A DNA stretch of 27,653 nucleotides from Candidatus Cloacimonadota bacterium (lineage in GTDB: Bacteria; Cloacimonadota; Cloacimonadia; JGIOTU-2): the NCBI GenBank assembly GCA_030628975.1, contig DAOVPZ010000002.1:1-27653 (forward strand), read 5' to 3'. The translations under genes were made by a program, and so were the position numbers. Each line of letters begins with the position of its first letter. Position 1 is the first letter of the stretch. Shown here piece by piece: positions 1 through 8,145 of this stretch. The notes beneath the pieces are model-generated. The model searched no databases. It was not told the DNA's origin and saw only the letters and a list, made by a program, of their open reading frames with translations.

Positions 1-403
1 ACAATCAAATCTTGCATACCTCCAATCCCGATATATCGGGACAGATAAATTGGTTTATTTTAATAAACAATCAAAATTGCGAAAAGAAGAAAAGAAGCCC
101 ACGAATTTAATCCCCGAGCTAATCGGGGAGGTAAAATTGAGCAAATGCACTTCTATTAACCATTTCACTCGTCTGGGCGCCGTAGCCTGAATGGTTTCTA
201 TTATGTCTTGTAAACGGTTAAAACCGTTATAAACTCCTCTGAATCCTTGATTCCCACGAATAAATTCGTGGGCTTCTTTGGTAAGAAATTTCCTGCTTAA
301 ATTATCCACAAACCTTTTATCTATTCCGTTCAGGCTCGGTGCCTGACCGAGACTAAAGGGTATTTTGGTAATTTATATCAAAATTCTGGGGGTATTCCTG
401 TTG
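1..403. repeat. Gene-free stretch built from short palindromes
   Basis: No convincing gene is seen here. The stretch holds perfect or near-perfect palindromes: TCCCGATATATCGGGA at 26-41, a CCCCGA/TCGGGG pair at 112-128, AACGGTTAAAACCGTT at 213-228, CCCACGAA-TAAA-TTCGTGGG at 253-272 and CTCGGT/ACCGAG at 335-351. The segment at about 91-107 is also the reverse complement of about 262-278 (both carry the GCCCACGAATTTA-type word). An 84-codon minus-strand reading frame spans 55-309, but it is made almost entirely of these repeats and resembles no family I know, so it is not called a gene. The same kinds of element recur in the other gaps of the window. Confidence 0.6.
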
Positions 404-440
404 TAAAAAAAATACCTCCAACCCAAAAAGGGATTGAAGG
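404..440 (-). terminator. Intrinsic terminator after the last secreted-protein gene
   Basis: Read on the minus strand, CCTTCAA-T-CCC pairs with GGGTTGGAGG around a five-T loop, with one wobble pair and one bulged base. It is followed directly by TATTTTTTTT. It begins 27 bases after the stop codon of the 737-residue protein, as expected for a Rho-independent terminator. Confidence 0.8.
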
Positions 441-467
441 CTTTATCTTTATAGACTATATTATTAT

Positions 468-2681
468 TTATTTCAAAATCAGGCACCTTTTAATAGATGT
501 AAATGTATCTGTGTGTAACTTGTAGAAGTAAATTCCAGAACTCATATCTTTTGCTTTCCAGTAAACCGAATGATATCCAGCAGGTTTATATTCATCAATT
601 AGAGTTGTAACTAATCGACCTTTCACATTATAAATTTGTATTTTAATATTACATGACTTTGGTAAAGAGTAACTGATATATGTCCCTCCCCGATTAAATC
701 GGGGATTATCGGGATTAAATGGATTAGGGGTATTTTGTTTTAGATTAAAAGTTGGGTTATGACCAGGATCATCTACGAATAGTGGAAAGGCAGTTAATAT
801 ATAGGGGTCAGAAGGGCTACCGATTGTGGCATTATCTTCAAAAAGGATCGTTTCATAACAATCATAAATTGCTTCTGTTTCACTATCATAAACTTTAAAA
901 GAAATAGTATCTCCATTATCATTTCCTACAATTGTGAAATACCACCATCCATCCCAATGAGGTGGATTTGGTTCCTGCCAGACTCCAATAGAACGGCAGT
1001 CTTGCTCTCCACCAGGACCAAATGCTCCAACCATATTATCATCAGTATTATCGAAAAGTTCAAGATTGAATTCTACCTGAGCCATTAAAATCATATTGTA
1101 TTGAGTTCCGGTAATAACTTCCCAGTCAGGAGGGTCTTCTCTATAAAGATTATTGGAAGGAATAAACTCGACAGGTTCTGGATAAACTAATTGGTCAGCG
1201 TTAGTCATATTTATTTTGTAACCAATATTTGGTTCAATTTGTGTAAGGTCGCCAACCCAAGCTCCAGGAGGATTATAATAAATTGCAGATTGAGTCTGGT
1301 TTTTAATCTGGTACACGTTTGGAATAATGCTTTCCAGAGCTACATCAATGGGAAGAATAAATTGTGGATAATAAGCAATCCAGTTCCAGTCTTCAGTTAA
1401 ATCTATAGGAGTTAAGGGATCGATGGGCATTCCCGAAACCATGAAAGGAGCAACTGCATTATTCATCTTAATAAGATATGCTTCGCCATCTGAGATATTA
1501 TAAAGGTCACCAACCCAGGTTCCCGGAGGGTCATAATATATTGAAGATTGAGTCTGGTTTTTTATCTGAAAGATATTATTTCCAAGTGTTGCAAAAACCG
1601 ATTCAATTTCAGTATATTCAGGATGAACATTAAACGAAATCCAGTTCCAATCCATACCCAGACTAAATTCCTGGTCAATTCCGATCGTCAATTCAAAAGG
1701 GTCTTCTGGACTGCCAATCGTGTCATTATTCTGGAAGGTGACTGTTTGAGCACATTCATAAATTGTTTGAGTTTCTTCATCAAAAATCTGGAATTCGATT
1801 GTTTCACCGTTTGTATTTCCAACAACTGTGAAATACCAGTATCCATCCCAATAGGGTGGATTTGGTTCCTGCCATGAACCAAGGCTTCTACAGTCGGAAT
1901 ATCCTCCCGGTCCAAATGCTGCCACCTGGTTACTTCCGCCACCTTCAAAAATATCGCTTCCAATATTTACGGTAGCCATCACAACCATGCTGTATTGAGT
2001 TCCACCGATCGGTATCCAGTCTATCAAAGAGAAATCAATATCTTCAGTTGTTTGATTAGCAACTACTGAAATATCCGTGATTGTTACTGAAGTATATCCG
2101 TTCAAAGAAGCAGAAACATCATAAATTCCTTCTGCAGTTTCGAGTAGATAATCACCATTTGCATCCGGGTTAACAGTGATATAGCCGGCATTGATTTCAA
2201 CTTGTTCGATATTTCCTGAAGGAGGGATGGTGGTAATCAATGTGATATTTCCTGAAATCTCACCTAACATGGCAGAAAGATTGAGCGGATCGGAAGGTGA
2301 GCCGATTGTGGCGTTGTCTGCAAAGATAACAGTAACATTGCAATCATAGATTAGATCAGTAGCTTCGTCATAGATTTTAAAACCAATGACTTCACCGTTC
2401 GTATTTCCCACAATCGTGAAATACCAGTATCCATCCCAATAGGGAGGATTTGCTTGTTCCCAGATTCCTACTGAGCGGCAATCTGTTTCTCCGCCCGGAC
2501 CAAATGCACCAGCCATATTAGTGCCAATTCCTTCAAAAGGCTGATTATATAAAGATATTTGGGCAATCACAACCATTGAATATTGAGTGCCTGTAATGGG
2601 TACCCAATTTGGTGGGTCTGAGAAAAGAACTGTGGAAATCAGAATAATTATGATAATTGCTATTACTCTATTTTTTGTCAT
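468..2681 (-). CDS. Large modular secreted protein with C-terminal sorting domain
   Basis: A 737-residue exported protein of unknown exact role, probably surface-attached or secreted. The N-terminus is a signal peptide (MTKNR, then a run of Ile/Leu/Val ending near residue 22). Three copies of a roughly 110-residue module begin with W.(P/V)I.GTQY.M and contain GPGG..DCRS, DG(Y/W)WYFT(I/V)VGN and TIGSP.DP; they lie near residues 25-135, 220-335 and 520-640. Between the first two is a PEGA/carboxypeptidase-regulatory-like beta domain (DANGDYLLETAEGIYDVSAS). Between the second and third are two W(N)WI(S/A) modules that each carry IKNQTQS and WVGDL. The last 85 residues form an 'NPFNP...SYSLP...YNVKGRL' sorting-type domain. 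The start is supported by GAGG just upstream. It is a shorter relative of the neighbouring gene. An extra nine-residue segment interrupts the C-terminal motif (see the palindrome at 688-704). An adhesin or matrix role is inference. Confidence 0.85.
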   Translation of the reverse strand: MTKNRVIAIIIIILISTVLFSDPPNWVPITGTQYSMVVIAQISLYNQPFEGIGTNMAGAFGPGGETDCRSVGIWEQANPPYWDGYWYFTIVGNTNGEVIGFKIYDEATDLIYDCNVTVIFADNATIGSPSDPLNLSAMLGEISGNITLITTIPPSGNIEQVEINAGYITVNPDANGDYLLETAEGIYDVSASLNGYTSVTITDISVVANQTTEDIDFSLIDWIPIGGTQYSMVVMATVNIGSDIFEGGGSNQVAAFGPGGYSDCRSLGSWQEPNPPYWDGYWYFTVVGNTNGETIEFQIFDEETQTIYECAQTVTFQNNDTIGSPEDPFELTIGIDQEFSLGMDWNWISFNVHPEYTEIESVFATLGNNIFQIKNQTQSSIYYDPPGTWVGDLYNISDGEAYLIKMNNAVAPFMVSGMPIDPLTPIDLTEDWNWIAYYPQFILPIDVALESIIPNVYQIKNQTQSAIYYNPPGAWVGDLTQIEPNIGYKINMTNADQLVYPEPVEFIPSNNLYREDPPDWEVITGTQYNMILMAQVEFNLELFDNTDDNMVGAFGPGGEQDCRSIGVWQEPNPPHWDGWWYFTIVGNDNGDTISFKVYDSETEAIYDCYETILFEDNATIGSPSDPYILTAFPLFVDDPGHNPTFNLKQNTPNPFNPDNPRFNRGGTYISYSLPKSCNIKIQIYNVKGRLVTTLIDEYKPAGYHSVYWKAKDMSSGIYFYKLHTDTFTSIKRCLILK
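688..704. repeat. Palindromic element inside the coding sequence
   Basis: The 17-bp palindrome CCCCGATT-A-AATCGGGG lies within the sorting-domain codons of the 737-residue protein. The neighbouring paralogue reads NPFNPSTVISYSLP at this place, whereas this gene reads NPFNP, then DNPRFNRGG, then TYISYSLP. The extra segment, about 24-27 bases, matches the intergenic palindrome family of the window and keeps the frame. Confidence 0.8.
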
Positions 2682-2695
2682 TTTTCCTCATGTTA

Positions 2696-2786
2696 CCTCA
2701 TCCTAACCTTCTCCTATCCGTCAAAAGCTGGACAAGTCGAGGAGAAGGAAAATTCCCTCTCCTTTTAGGAGAGGATTAAGGTGAGG
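2696..2786. repeat. Imperfect inverted repeat between the two secreted-protein genes
   Basis: CCTCATCCTAACCTTCTCCT at 2696-2715 is matched by AGGAGAGGATTAAGGTGAGG at 2767-2786. The arms pair at 16 of 20 positions and the four mismatches are all transitions, so they can form wobble pairs in one RNA strand. A smaller hairpin, CTCTCC-TTTTA-GGAGAG, sits at the right-hand arm. It resembles REP/MITE-like intergenic elements. It separates the start of the 737-residue gene from the upstream gene's terminator. Confidence 0.6.
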
Positions 2787-2807
2787 TTTTAAAAATTCCT
2801 CCTGAAT

Positions 2808-2841
2808 ATAACACCCCGAAAAAGCTTCTTCGGGGTGTTAT
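2808..2841 (-). terminator. Strong hairpin after the 1109-residue protein gene
   Basis: ATAACACCCCGAA (2808-2820) pairs perfectly with TTCGGGGTGTTAT (2829-2841), giving a 13-bp stem with an 8-base loop. It starts 16 bases after the stop codon at 2857. The downstream strand is only moderately T-rich (ATATTCA), so termination strength is uncertain. Confidence 0.6.
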
Positions 2842-2856
2842 TAAAGTTAAGTAAAC

Positions 2857-5800
2857 CTATTTGATTAATAAGCACTTCTTAACTTGAGAATGACCTCCAG
2901 AAGAAACTTTAAAGAAGTAAATTCCTGAGCTGTATTTATCTGCCTTCCATTCCACAGTATAATTATCAGCTTCCTGATGTGTATTTACAAGTGTCTCCAC
3001 AAGTTGTCCTTTGATATTATAAATGGAAAGATTGACAAATCCTGCTTTTGGTAATGAATAACTAATAACTGTTGATGGATTAAATGGATTCGGATAATTC
3101 TGGTTTAATTGCAGTGTTTGAGAAGATATAGAGATTGGATTATTGAACAACATTTCAATCGGTTCTTCACAATTACCTATTATGATGTCTCTTTCATAAG
3201 AAATTGTTTCATCACTATTCGCTGTGATGCCAGTTTGGTTATGATAAATTCTAAAGTGTAGATTTTCTGTTTCATCATTTCCAACAACAGTAAAGTACCA
3301 GAAATCACCAACATATTTTCCAATGGAATGACAGATGTTATCTTCATTAAAAATTCCAACAGTATATTCTTCAGGAGAAAGAATGGTGTTATCATTATTT
3401 AGAAGTTTAGCCATCACAATCATATTATGCTCGGTTCCTGAAAGCAGTTTCCAATTTGCATAGTTGGATGAGATTTCAGGTTCATCTGAGGAGCGCGTGG
3501 TAGTAGTGTTTGCAGGATATGTTAATGAATCAGATTCAGACATATAAATCAAATAACTTATACCCGGGTACATATTAGTTAAATCACCAACCCATGATCC
3601 ATCATAAACTGCAGATTGAGTTTGATTCTTAATTACAGAGATATTGCCTGCAATGCTTATAATTGCAGATTCTAAAGTTAAAGAATTTTGTGGTACATAA
3701 GCAACCCAGTTCCAAAGTGAATCAAGTGCAATAGGAGTTAAGATTGGATTGAGTTTTGTACCGCTGAATATGAAGTCATTGTAAGCATTTATCATAGATA
3801 CTTTGAAACCATCTCCCACAGTTAAATTGTTCAAGTCACCAATCCATCCTCCCGGATTGATGTACGTTGATGAGTGTGTCTGATTTTTAACTTGATAGAT
3901 ATCAGGAACATCATCTAAAACATCGAATACAGTTACTATGGAATTGTCTGCAGGTTTCAGGTTGAATGATATCCAATTCCAATCTTCGATTAAATCAAAT
4001 TCAAGGTCATGAGAAGGAGAAGGAGCGTATAAGTCTACAACATTATTATTTGTTCCGTCAACAAATAGCAATGTTTCTGGAGGAGAATAGATTAAATCTG
4101 TTGCAGTATCATATACTTTGAAGCTGATCACTTCAGTTCCCGAGTTATCATCACTGACTATTGTGCAATACCAGTACCCGTCCAGCGCCCAATAATGAGA
4201 AGTTTCATCCCAGTAAGGATGGCTTCCTGTATTCCAACTGGCAATTCCTCTACAATCTCCACCGGGTCCCAAAGCTGCTAATTGATTGCTGTTTGAACCG
4301 TCAATAAATGCACCATCCAATGTCGCAGTAATATAAGCAATCATATTATATTGAGTTCCGGTTATAACTTCCCAGTTCATAAGTGTTATATCAACTTCGG
4401 TTGTATCATCAGCTACGACTTCTATTGATGAGAATGTTAGTGTTGCATAGTTGTCTAAAGAGGCTGTTAAATCGTAGGTTCCATTATCAATTGTAACCAG
4501 ATAATCACCATTTGCATCAGGATTCACAATGATTGTATCCACAGTAACTTCCACGTTTTCTACATTTCCAGCACCCTCTTTTAATGTAACTCTACCAGCA
4601 ATATAGCCTTCATAATGAATTAGTAGCAAAAGGAAATCCACATTTGTAGTTTGTTGACCGGATTGAACTACAACATTGGTTACGGTAGAATTCTGGTAAC
4701 CGGCCAGAGTTGCTACAACATCGTATGTTCCTGCATCGATTTCTAAATCGTATTCGTAATGGTCAATATCCGGACCTACATAAACAGCATAAGGATTAGT
4801 AGTTTCACCTCCGGCTGAGATGAGAACAGCAGTAACATCTCCTAAACCTTCCAGAGCAACAAGTCCATTAATCGAACCAGGCAAAATTTCATCAAGTTGG
4901 ATGTCAATTCCTATAACAACTTGTCCTGTAACAACAATCACATTTGTCACAGGGTCGCCGGAATATCCATCCAAGGTAGCAGATACAGTATAAGTGCCGG
5001 GAACAACATTAACAATATAATCACCACTTGCATCCGGAGAAGTATTTGTAGTGTCTGTAGCTGAGATTGCGGAAACAATTACGTTTTCCACATTTCCCGA
5101 ACCTCCGGCAAGAGTTATTGTTCCCTGAATTCCGGATTGCGGGAAATAATATGCTCCCATATCATTTCTTGTTCCGTCTAGATCGTTATACTGAACATCA
5201 GGATTTCCTGTGTCGATACAAGGTGATTTTGTGTAGTCCGGATCCGGGAAGTTTGCCCATGTTATCGAATATAGGTTATTTGCCGGATCTGCAAAGAACG
5301 GGTTAATATCGATACAACCTGTTCCAAAATATGTTTGACCAGTTCCATTTTTAATGTCGGAATAAGTAGCGTTTAATGTAGCATCAGGATGGATATAAAT
5401 TTCTTCTGAAGGATTATCCCAGACTATGCAATTCAAAAGTGTGATATCCGAACCATAAAGGCTGGCAATTCCGCTGCCATCTTGGAATGCTTCATTATCA
5501 GAGAGGGTTACATTTTCCAAAGTAATCACTGATGTGCCATAGCTGCAAATTCCACCTCCGCTCCATTGTGTTTCATTTTCGTAAATAGCCACTTTTTCTA
5601 AGAATGGATTTGCATTGAAGCACATGATTCCACCACCTTCATGAATGGCTGAATTTTCATAAATATCCACTGAAGTCAATCGAGGATTAGAATCATACAT
5701 ATAAATTCCACCACCGTATCCATCTGCTTCATTATCAAATATGCTGGAATTTTCAATGATAATATCGGAACTTTCCAGGTAAATAGCACCACCTGAGCTG

Positions 5801-6186
5801 GCATCACCTGAAGCTATACCATGTTCCAAAGTGCAATAAACGATTTTTGAGCTGTCCTGACCGTTTGTATTGGTATCGATGAATCTGAGACCATGCCAAC
5901 CGGTTGCAGGTACCTGAGCTGAGAATGTGATAAGATTACCAGCAGTTCCTTCTGCTAATAATCTACCATTGATAATGAATTTGTAATGACCAGAAAATTG
6001 AATATCTACTCCTGGTTCAATTATCAATGTGTCACCTATTTGAATTTGAATTTCACCATCAATAATATACGGACTACCTGCAAAGTTCCAAGTTCCGCTG
6101 ACATTACCTGCCGGAATATGTGTCTGAGCAAATGAGAGCGAAGCACTTAGTAATGTAACTAATAAGATAGTAATTATTCTTTTCAT
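2857..6186 (-). CDS. Large secreted beta-helix and modular protein with C-terminal sorting domain
   Basis: A 1109-residue exported protein, probably a surface or extracellular adhesin-like protein. The start at 6186 is chosen because AAGGAGG lies 5 bases upstream and the product then opens with a typical signal peptide (MKRIITILLVTLLSASLSFAQ). An in-frame ATG at 6219 would add 11 residues. Residues about 95-290 are a right-handed beta-helix with repeated 'N.A..GGGI' units of the polymorphic outer-membrane protein type, ending in CIDTGNPD and DMGAYYF. Three carboxypeptidase-regulatory/PEGA-like domains follow (GDY and GTY(D/T)V motifs), then a GTQYNM module, two WNW modules with (V/I)KNQT(H/Q)S and W(I/V)GDL, and a diverged GTEHNM module. 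The protein ends in the NPFNPSTVISYSLP...SIYNIKGQL sorting domain. That domain type marks cargo of type IX secretion in Bacteroidota; whether a type IX system exists in this host is not visible here. It shares most modules with the next gene downstream. Confidence 0.87.
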   Translation of the reverse strand: MKRIITILLVTLLSASLSFAQTHIPAGNVSGTWNFAGSPYIIDGEIQIQIGDTLIIEPGVDIQFSGHYKFIINGRLLAEGTAGNLITFSAQVPATGWHGLRFIDTNTNGQDSSKIVYCTLEHGIASGDASSGGAIYLESSDIIIENSSIFDNEADGYGGGIYMYDSNPRLTSVDIYENSAIHEGGGIMCFNANPFLEKVAIYENETQWSGGGICSYGTSVITLENVTLSDNEAFQDGSGIASLYGSDITLLNCIVWDNPSEEIYIHPDATLNATYSDIKNGTGQTYFGTGCIDINPFFADPANNLYSITWANFPDPDYTKSPCIDTGNPDVQYNDLDGTRNDMGAYYFPQSGIQGTITLAGGSGNVENVIVSAISATDTTNTSPDASGDYIVNVVPGTYTVSATLDGYSGDPVTNVIVVTGQVVIGIDIQLDEILPGSINGLVALEGLGDVTAVLISAGGETTNPYAVYVGPDIDHYEYDLEIDAGTYDVVATLAGYQNSTVTNVVVQSGQQTTNVDFLLLLIHYEGYIAGRVTLKEGAGNVENVEVTVDTIIVNPDANGDYLVTIDNGTYDLTASLDNYATLTFSSIEVVADDTTEVDITLMNWEVITGTQYNMIAYITATLDGAFIDGSNSNQLAALGPGGDCRGIASWNTGSHPYWDETSHYWALDGYWYCTIVSDDNSGTEVISFKVYDTATDLIYSPPETLLFVDGTNNNVVDLYAPSPSHDLEFDLIEDWNWISFNLKPADNSIVTVFDVLDDVPDIYQVKNQTHSSTYINPGGWIGDLNNLTVGDGFKVSMINAYNDFIFSGTKLNPILTPIALDSLWNWVAYVPQNSLTLESAIISIAGNISVIKNQTQSAVYDGSWVGDLTNMYPGISYLIYMSESDSLTYPANTTTTRSSDEPEISSNYANWKLLSGTEHNMIVMAKLLNNDNTILSPEEYTVGIFNEDNICHSIGKYVGDFWYFTVVGNDETENLHFRIYHNQTGITANSDETISYERDIIIGNCEEPIEMLFNNPISISSQTLQLNQNYPNPFNPSTVISYSLPKAGFVNLSIYNIKGQLVETLVNTHQEADNYTVEWKADKYSSGIYFFKVSSGGHSQVKKCLLIK

Positions 6187-6277
6187 CTTATCCTCCTTAA
6201 TCTTAATTAATTTTTTCATTTCATTTTATTCTCCTTAATTTTTTTGATCTTTAATGTAAATTTCACTGATTTTTAGA

Positions 6278-6283
6278 TTATAT
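6278..6283 (-). promoter_or_regulatory. Possible -10 element for the secreted-protein gene
   Basis: A perfect TATAAT on the minus strand lies in the 135-base gap between the lipoprotein gene and the 1109-residue protein gene. No good -35 box is seen at the right spacing, so this is a weak call. The gap has no other obvious structure except a small AAGGAG-ATG-AAA-TGA leader at 6236-6216. Confidence 0.3.
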
Positions 6284-6321
6284 TAACTTTCAAAATGATT
6301 CACTTTTATCACTTATTTTAA

Positions 6322-8145
6322 TTATGGAGCAACTTGAATAATTTTTAATCCTTCATTATCTGCAAGAAATGCATAGCTGCCTGAAATGTAAATGGAAACT
6401 GGTTCTGTGGGCATTTCAAGAGTTCCCAAAATATAAGGGCTAAAAGGGTCTTCTATATCTATTACAACTAACCCCTTATCTTTATCTGCCAGATATACAT
6501 AATGGTTTTGAGCATAAATACTATATGCAAAACCGTCTGTTGGGCAATTGGAAACAGGGAATGGATTGTTTATATCAGAAATATCAATAATTTCTAATCC
6601 ATTCTCACCATTTGCTAAATAAGCATAATTTCCAAGTACATAAACATCCTGGGATAAGCCATTAATTGGTAAGCTAGATACAGATATAGGATTTATGGGA
6701 TCAGAGATATCAATAACAGCAATACCACCATTCAAGCCATTTGCTACAAATGCATAATCATAATTTTCTTTAATAAAGACTTTTCTTGCATCTCCATCTG
6801 TTGAGATATTTATTATAAAATGTGGGGGTCCAGATGTAATAATTATTGAAAGACCTGCAGCACCATCTGCTACATATGCATGATCTCCGTAAACAAATAC
6901 ATCATTGGGTACACCTTGAGTAACACAATCACCTACTATTTCAGGAGAATTAATAATACTAATATCAACTAAATTAAAACCACCATTATGATTTGTTACA
7001 TAAGCTAAATTGTCTTGAACAAAAACTGAAAGTGTACGATCAGGAAGATTCATTGTGGTAATTTCATTGGGTAAAGTTGGATTTATACAGTCAATAACAA
7101 CAAGTCCGTTATATCCATCTGCTACAAAGGCGTACCAGCCTGAGTTTGATACAAATACTTCATTAGCATCCCCTAAAGTATTTAGTGAATCAACTAGTTC
7201 TAATCTAATATTTGTATGTTCTTCATTACTATAGTCTGAATAGAATTCATTATAAAAAGCTCTAACCCGATAGTAAAAAGTACCACAGGGTTGTGTAATA
7301 TCATCAACAAATGATGTGACATTACTATCAACTGAGTCAGGAGACTTAAAAATGTTAGGTTCTGTTTCATTCCAATCTAATCCACCAATTTTTTTATCAA
7401 TATAAAAACCTTCTTCCCCGTCACTATTATCATACCAAGATATTTTAATTTTGTTATAATCAGGTTTTTCTAGGGTAAGATTTGACGGTGCCATTAAATT
7501 TGTGACTATTGAGTTCTCAACTGAACCTGATAATGATTCTCCTACAAATGCTGTAACACGGTAAAATAATGTATCAAAAATAGTTGTATTATCAGTAAAA
7601 GAACTTGTGTTGGCATTAAGGATTTTATACTTTTTTGTCCAACTTTCATTACCAATTCTTTTATCGACATAATAGCCATCTTCTCCAACACAATGGTCTG
7701 ACCAACTTATTTGTAACCTTTCTTGAGAAGTTTGAACAAAACTCAGGTCAGTTGGAGCCGTTTGAGCAGAAAGATAAGCAACAACTTCAGAGAATTGTGA
7801 CGAGAAGTCTTCAGATATATTTTTTACCATAACTTTATAAGCATATATCAAGCTATCATTAGTAGGTATGTTATCTTCAAATATACGGGATTCACCAGAA
7901 ATTTCTTTATAATTTTCATTCCAGGCACCTTCGCCTTCCTTTTTAGCTATTACAAAAACGATTGTATCATCAGAAGTATCAAGATAAATCCAGGTTAACC
8001 TAACTCTTCCTTCTTCTATTTTTTCAATCTTCAAATCTGTCGGAGCATCTTTACTTGGAGATGTTAACTTTCCACAACTTATTAAGTATATAGAAACAAT
8101 TACAATAGTAGCAGAAATGAAAAATTTTATAAGTTTTTTATTCAT
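6322..8145 (-). CDS. Lipoprotein with fibronectin type III domains and LVIVD beta-propeller
   Basis: A 607-residue exported lipoprotein. The chosen start (8145) gives MNKKLIKFF, a hydrophobic stretch and the lipobox LISC with the lipid-carrying Cys at residue 24. An upstream ATG (8202) would bury this signal. Three fibronectin type III domains occupy roughly residues 33-315 (each with 'APTDL/APSNL' openings and YRV-type strands). The rest is seven LVIVD repeats of about 42 residues each ('DVYV.GNYAYLANGENGLEIIDISD.NNP' pattern), predicted to close a seven-bladed beta-propeller. The ATG lies inside the end of the secretin gene (8-base overlap), so the two are probably translationally coupled. 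That position suggests a partner of the secretin, for example a pilotin-like or outer-membrane accessory protein. This role is inference: neither domain type is diagnostic. Confidence 0.85.
   Translation of the reverse strand: MNKKLIKFFISATIVIVSIYLISCGKLTSPSKDAPTDLKIEKIEEGRVRLTWIYLDTSDDTIVFVIAKKEGEGAWNENYKEISGESRIFEDNIPTNDSLIYAYKVMVKNISEDFSSQFSEVVAYLSAQTAPTDLSFVQTSQERLQISWSDHCVGEDGYYVDKRIGNESWTKKYKILNANTSSFTDNTTIFDTLFYRVTAFVGESLSGSVENSIVTNLMAPSNLTLEKPDYNKIKISWYDNSDGEEGFYIDKKIGGLDWNETEPNIFKSPDSVDSNVTSFVDDITQPCGTFYYRVRAFYNEFYSDYSNEEHTNIRLELVDSLNTLGDANEVFVSNSGWYAFVADGYNGLVVIDCINPTLPNEITTMNLPDRTLSVFVQDNLAYVTNHNGGFNLVDISIINSPEIVGDCVTQGVPNDVFVYGDHAYVADGAAGLSIIITSGPPHFIINISTDGDARKVFIKENYDYAFVANGLNGGIAVIDISDPINPISVSSLPINGLSQDVYVLGNYAYLANGENGLEIIDISDINNPFPVSNCPTDGFAYSIYAQNHYVYLADKDKGLVVIDIEDPFSPYILGTLEMPTEPVSIYISGSYAFLADNEGLKIIQVAP

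Noticed and set aside
55..309. An 84-codon minus-strand reading frame (MDNLSRKF...) near the window start
   Set aside because: It is composed of palindromic and inverted repeats found elsewhere in the gaps, has no ribosome-binding site and matches no family I know.
3180..3395. A minus-strand frame of 71 codons inside the 1109-residue gene, and one of 91 codons at 1688-1963
   Set aside because: They overlap clear repeated domains in the main frame and show no protein-like features.
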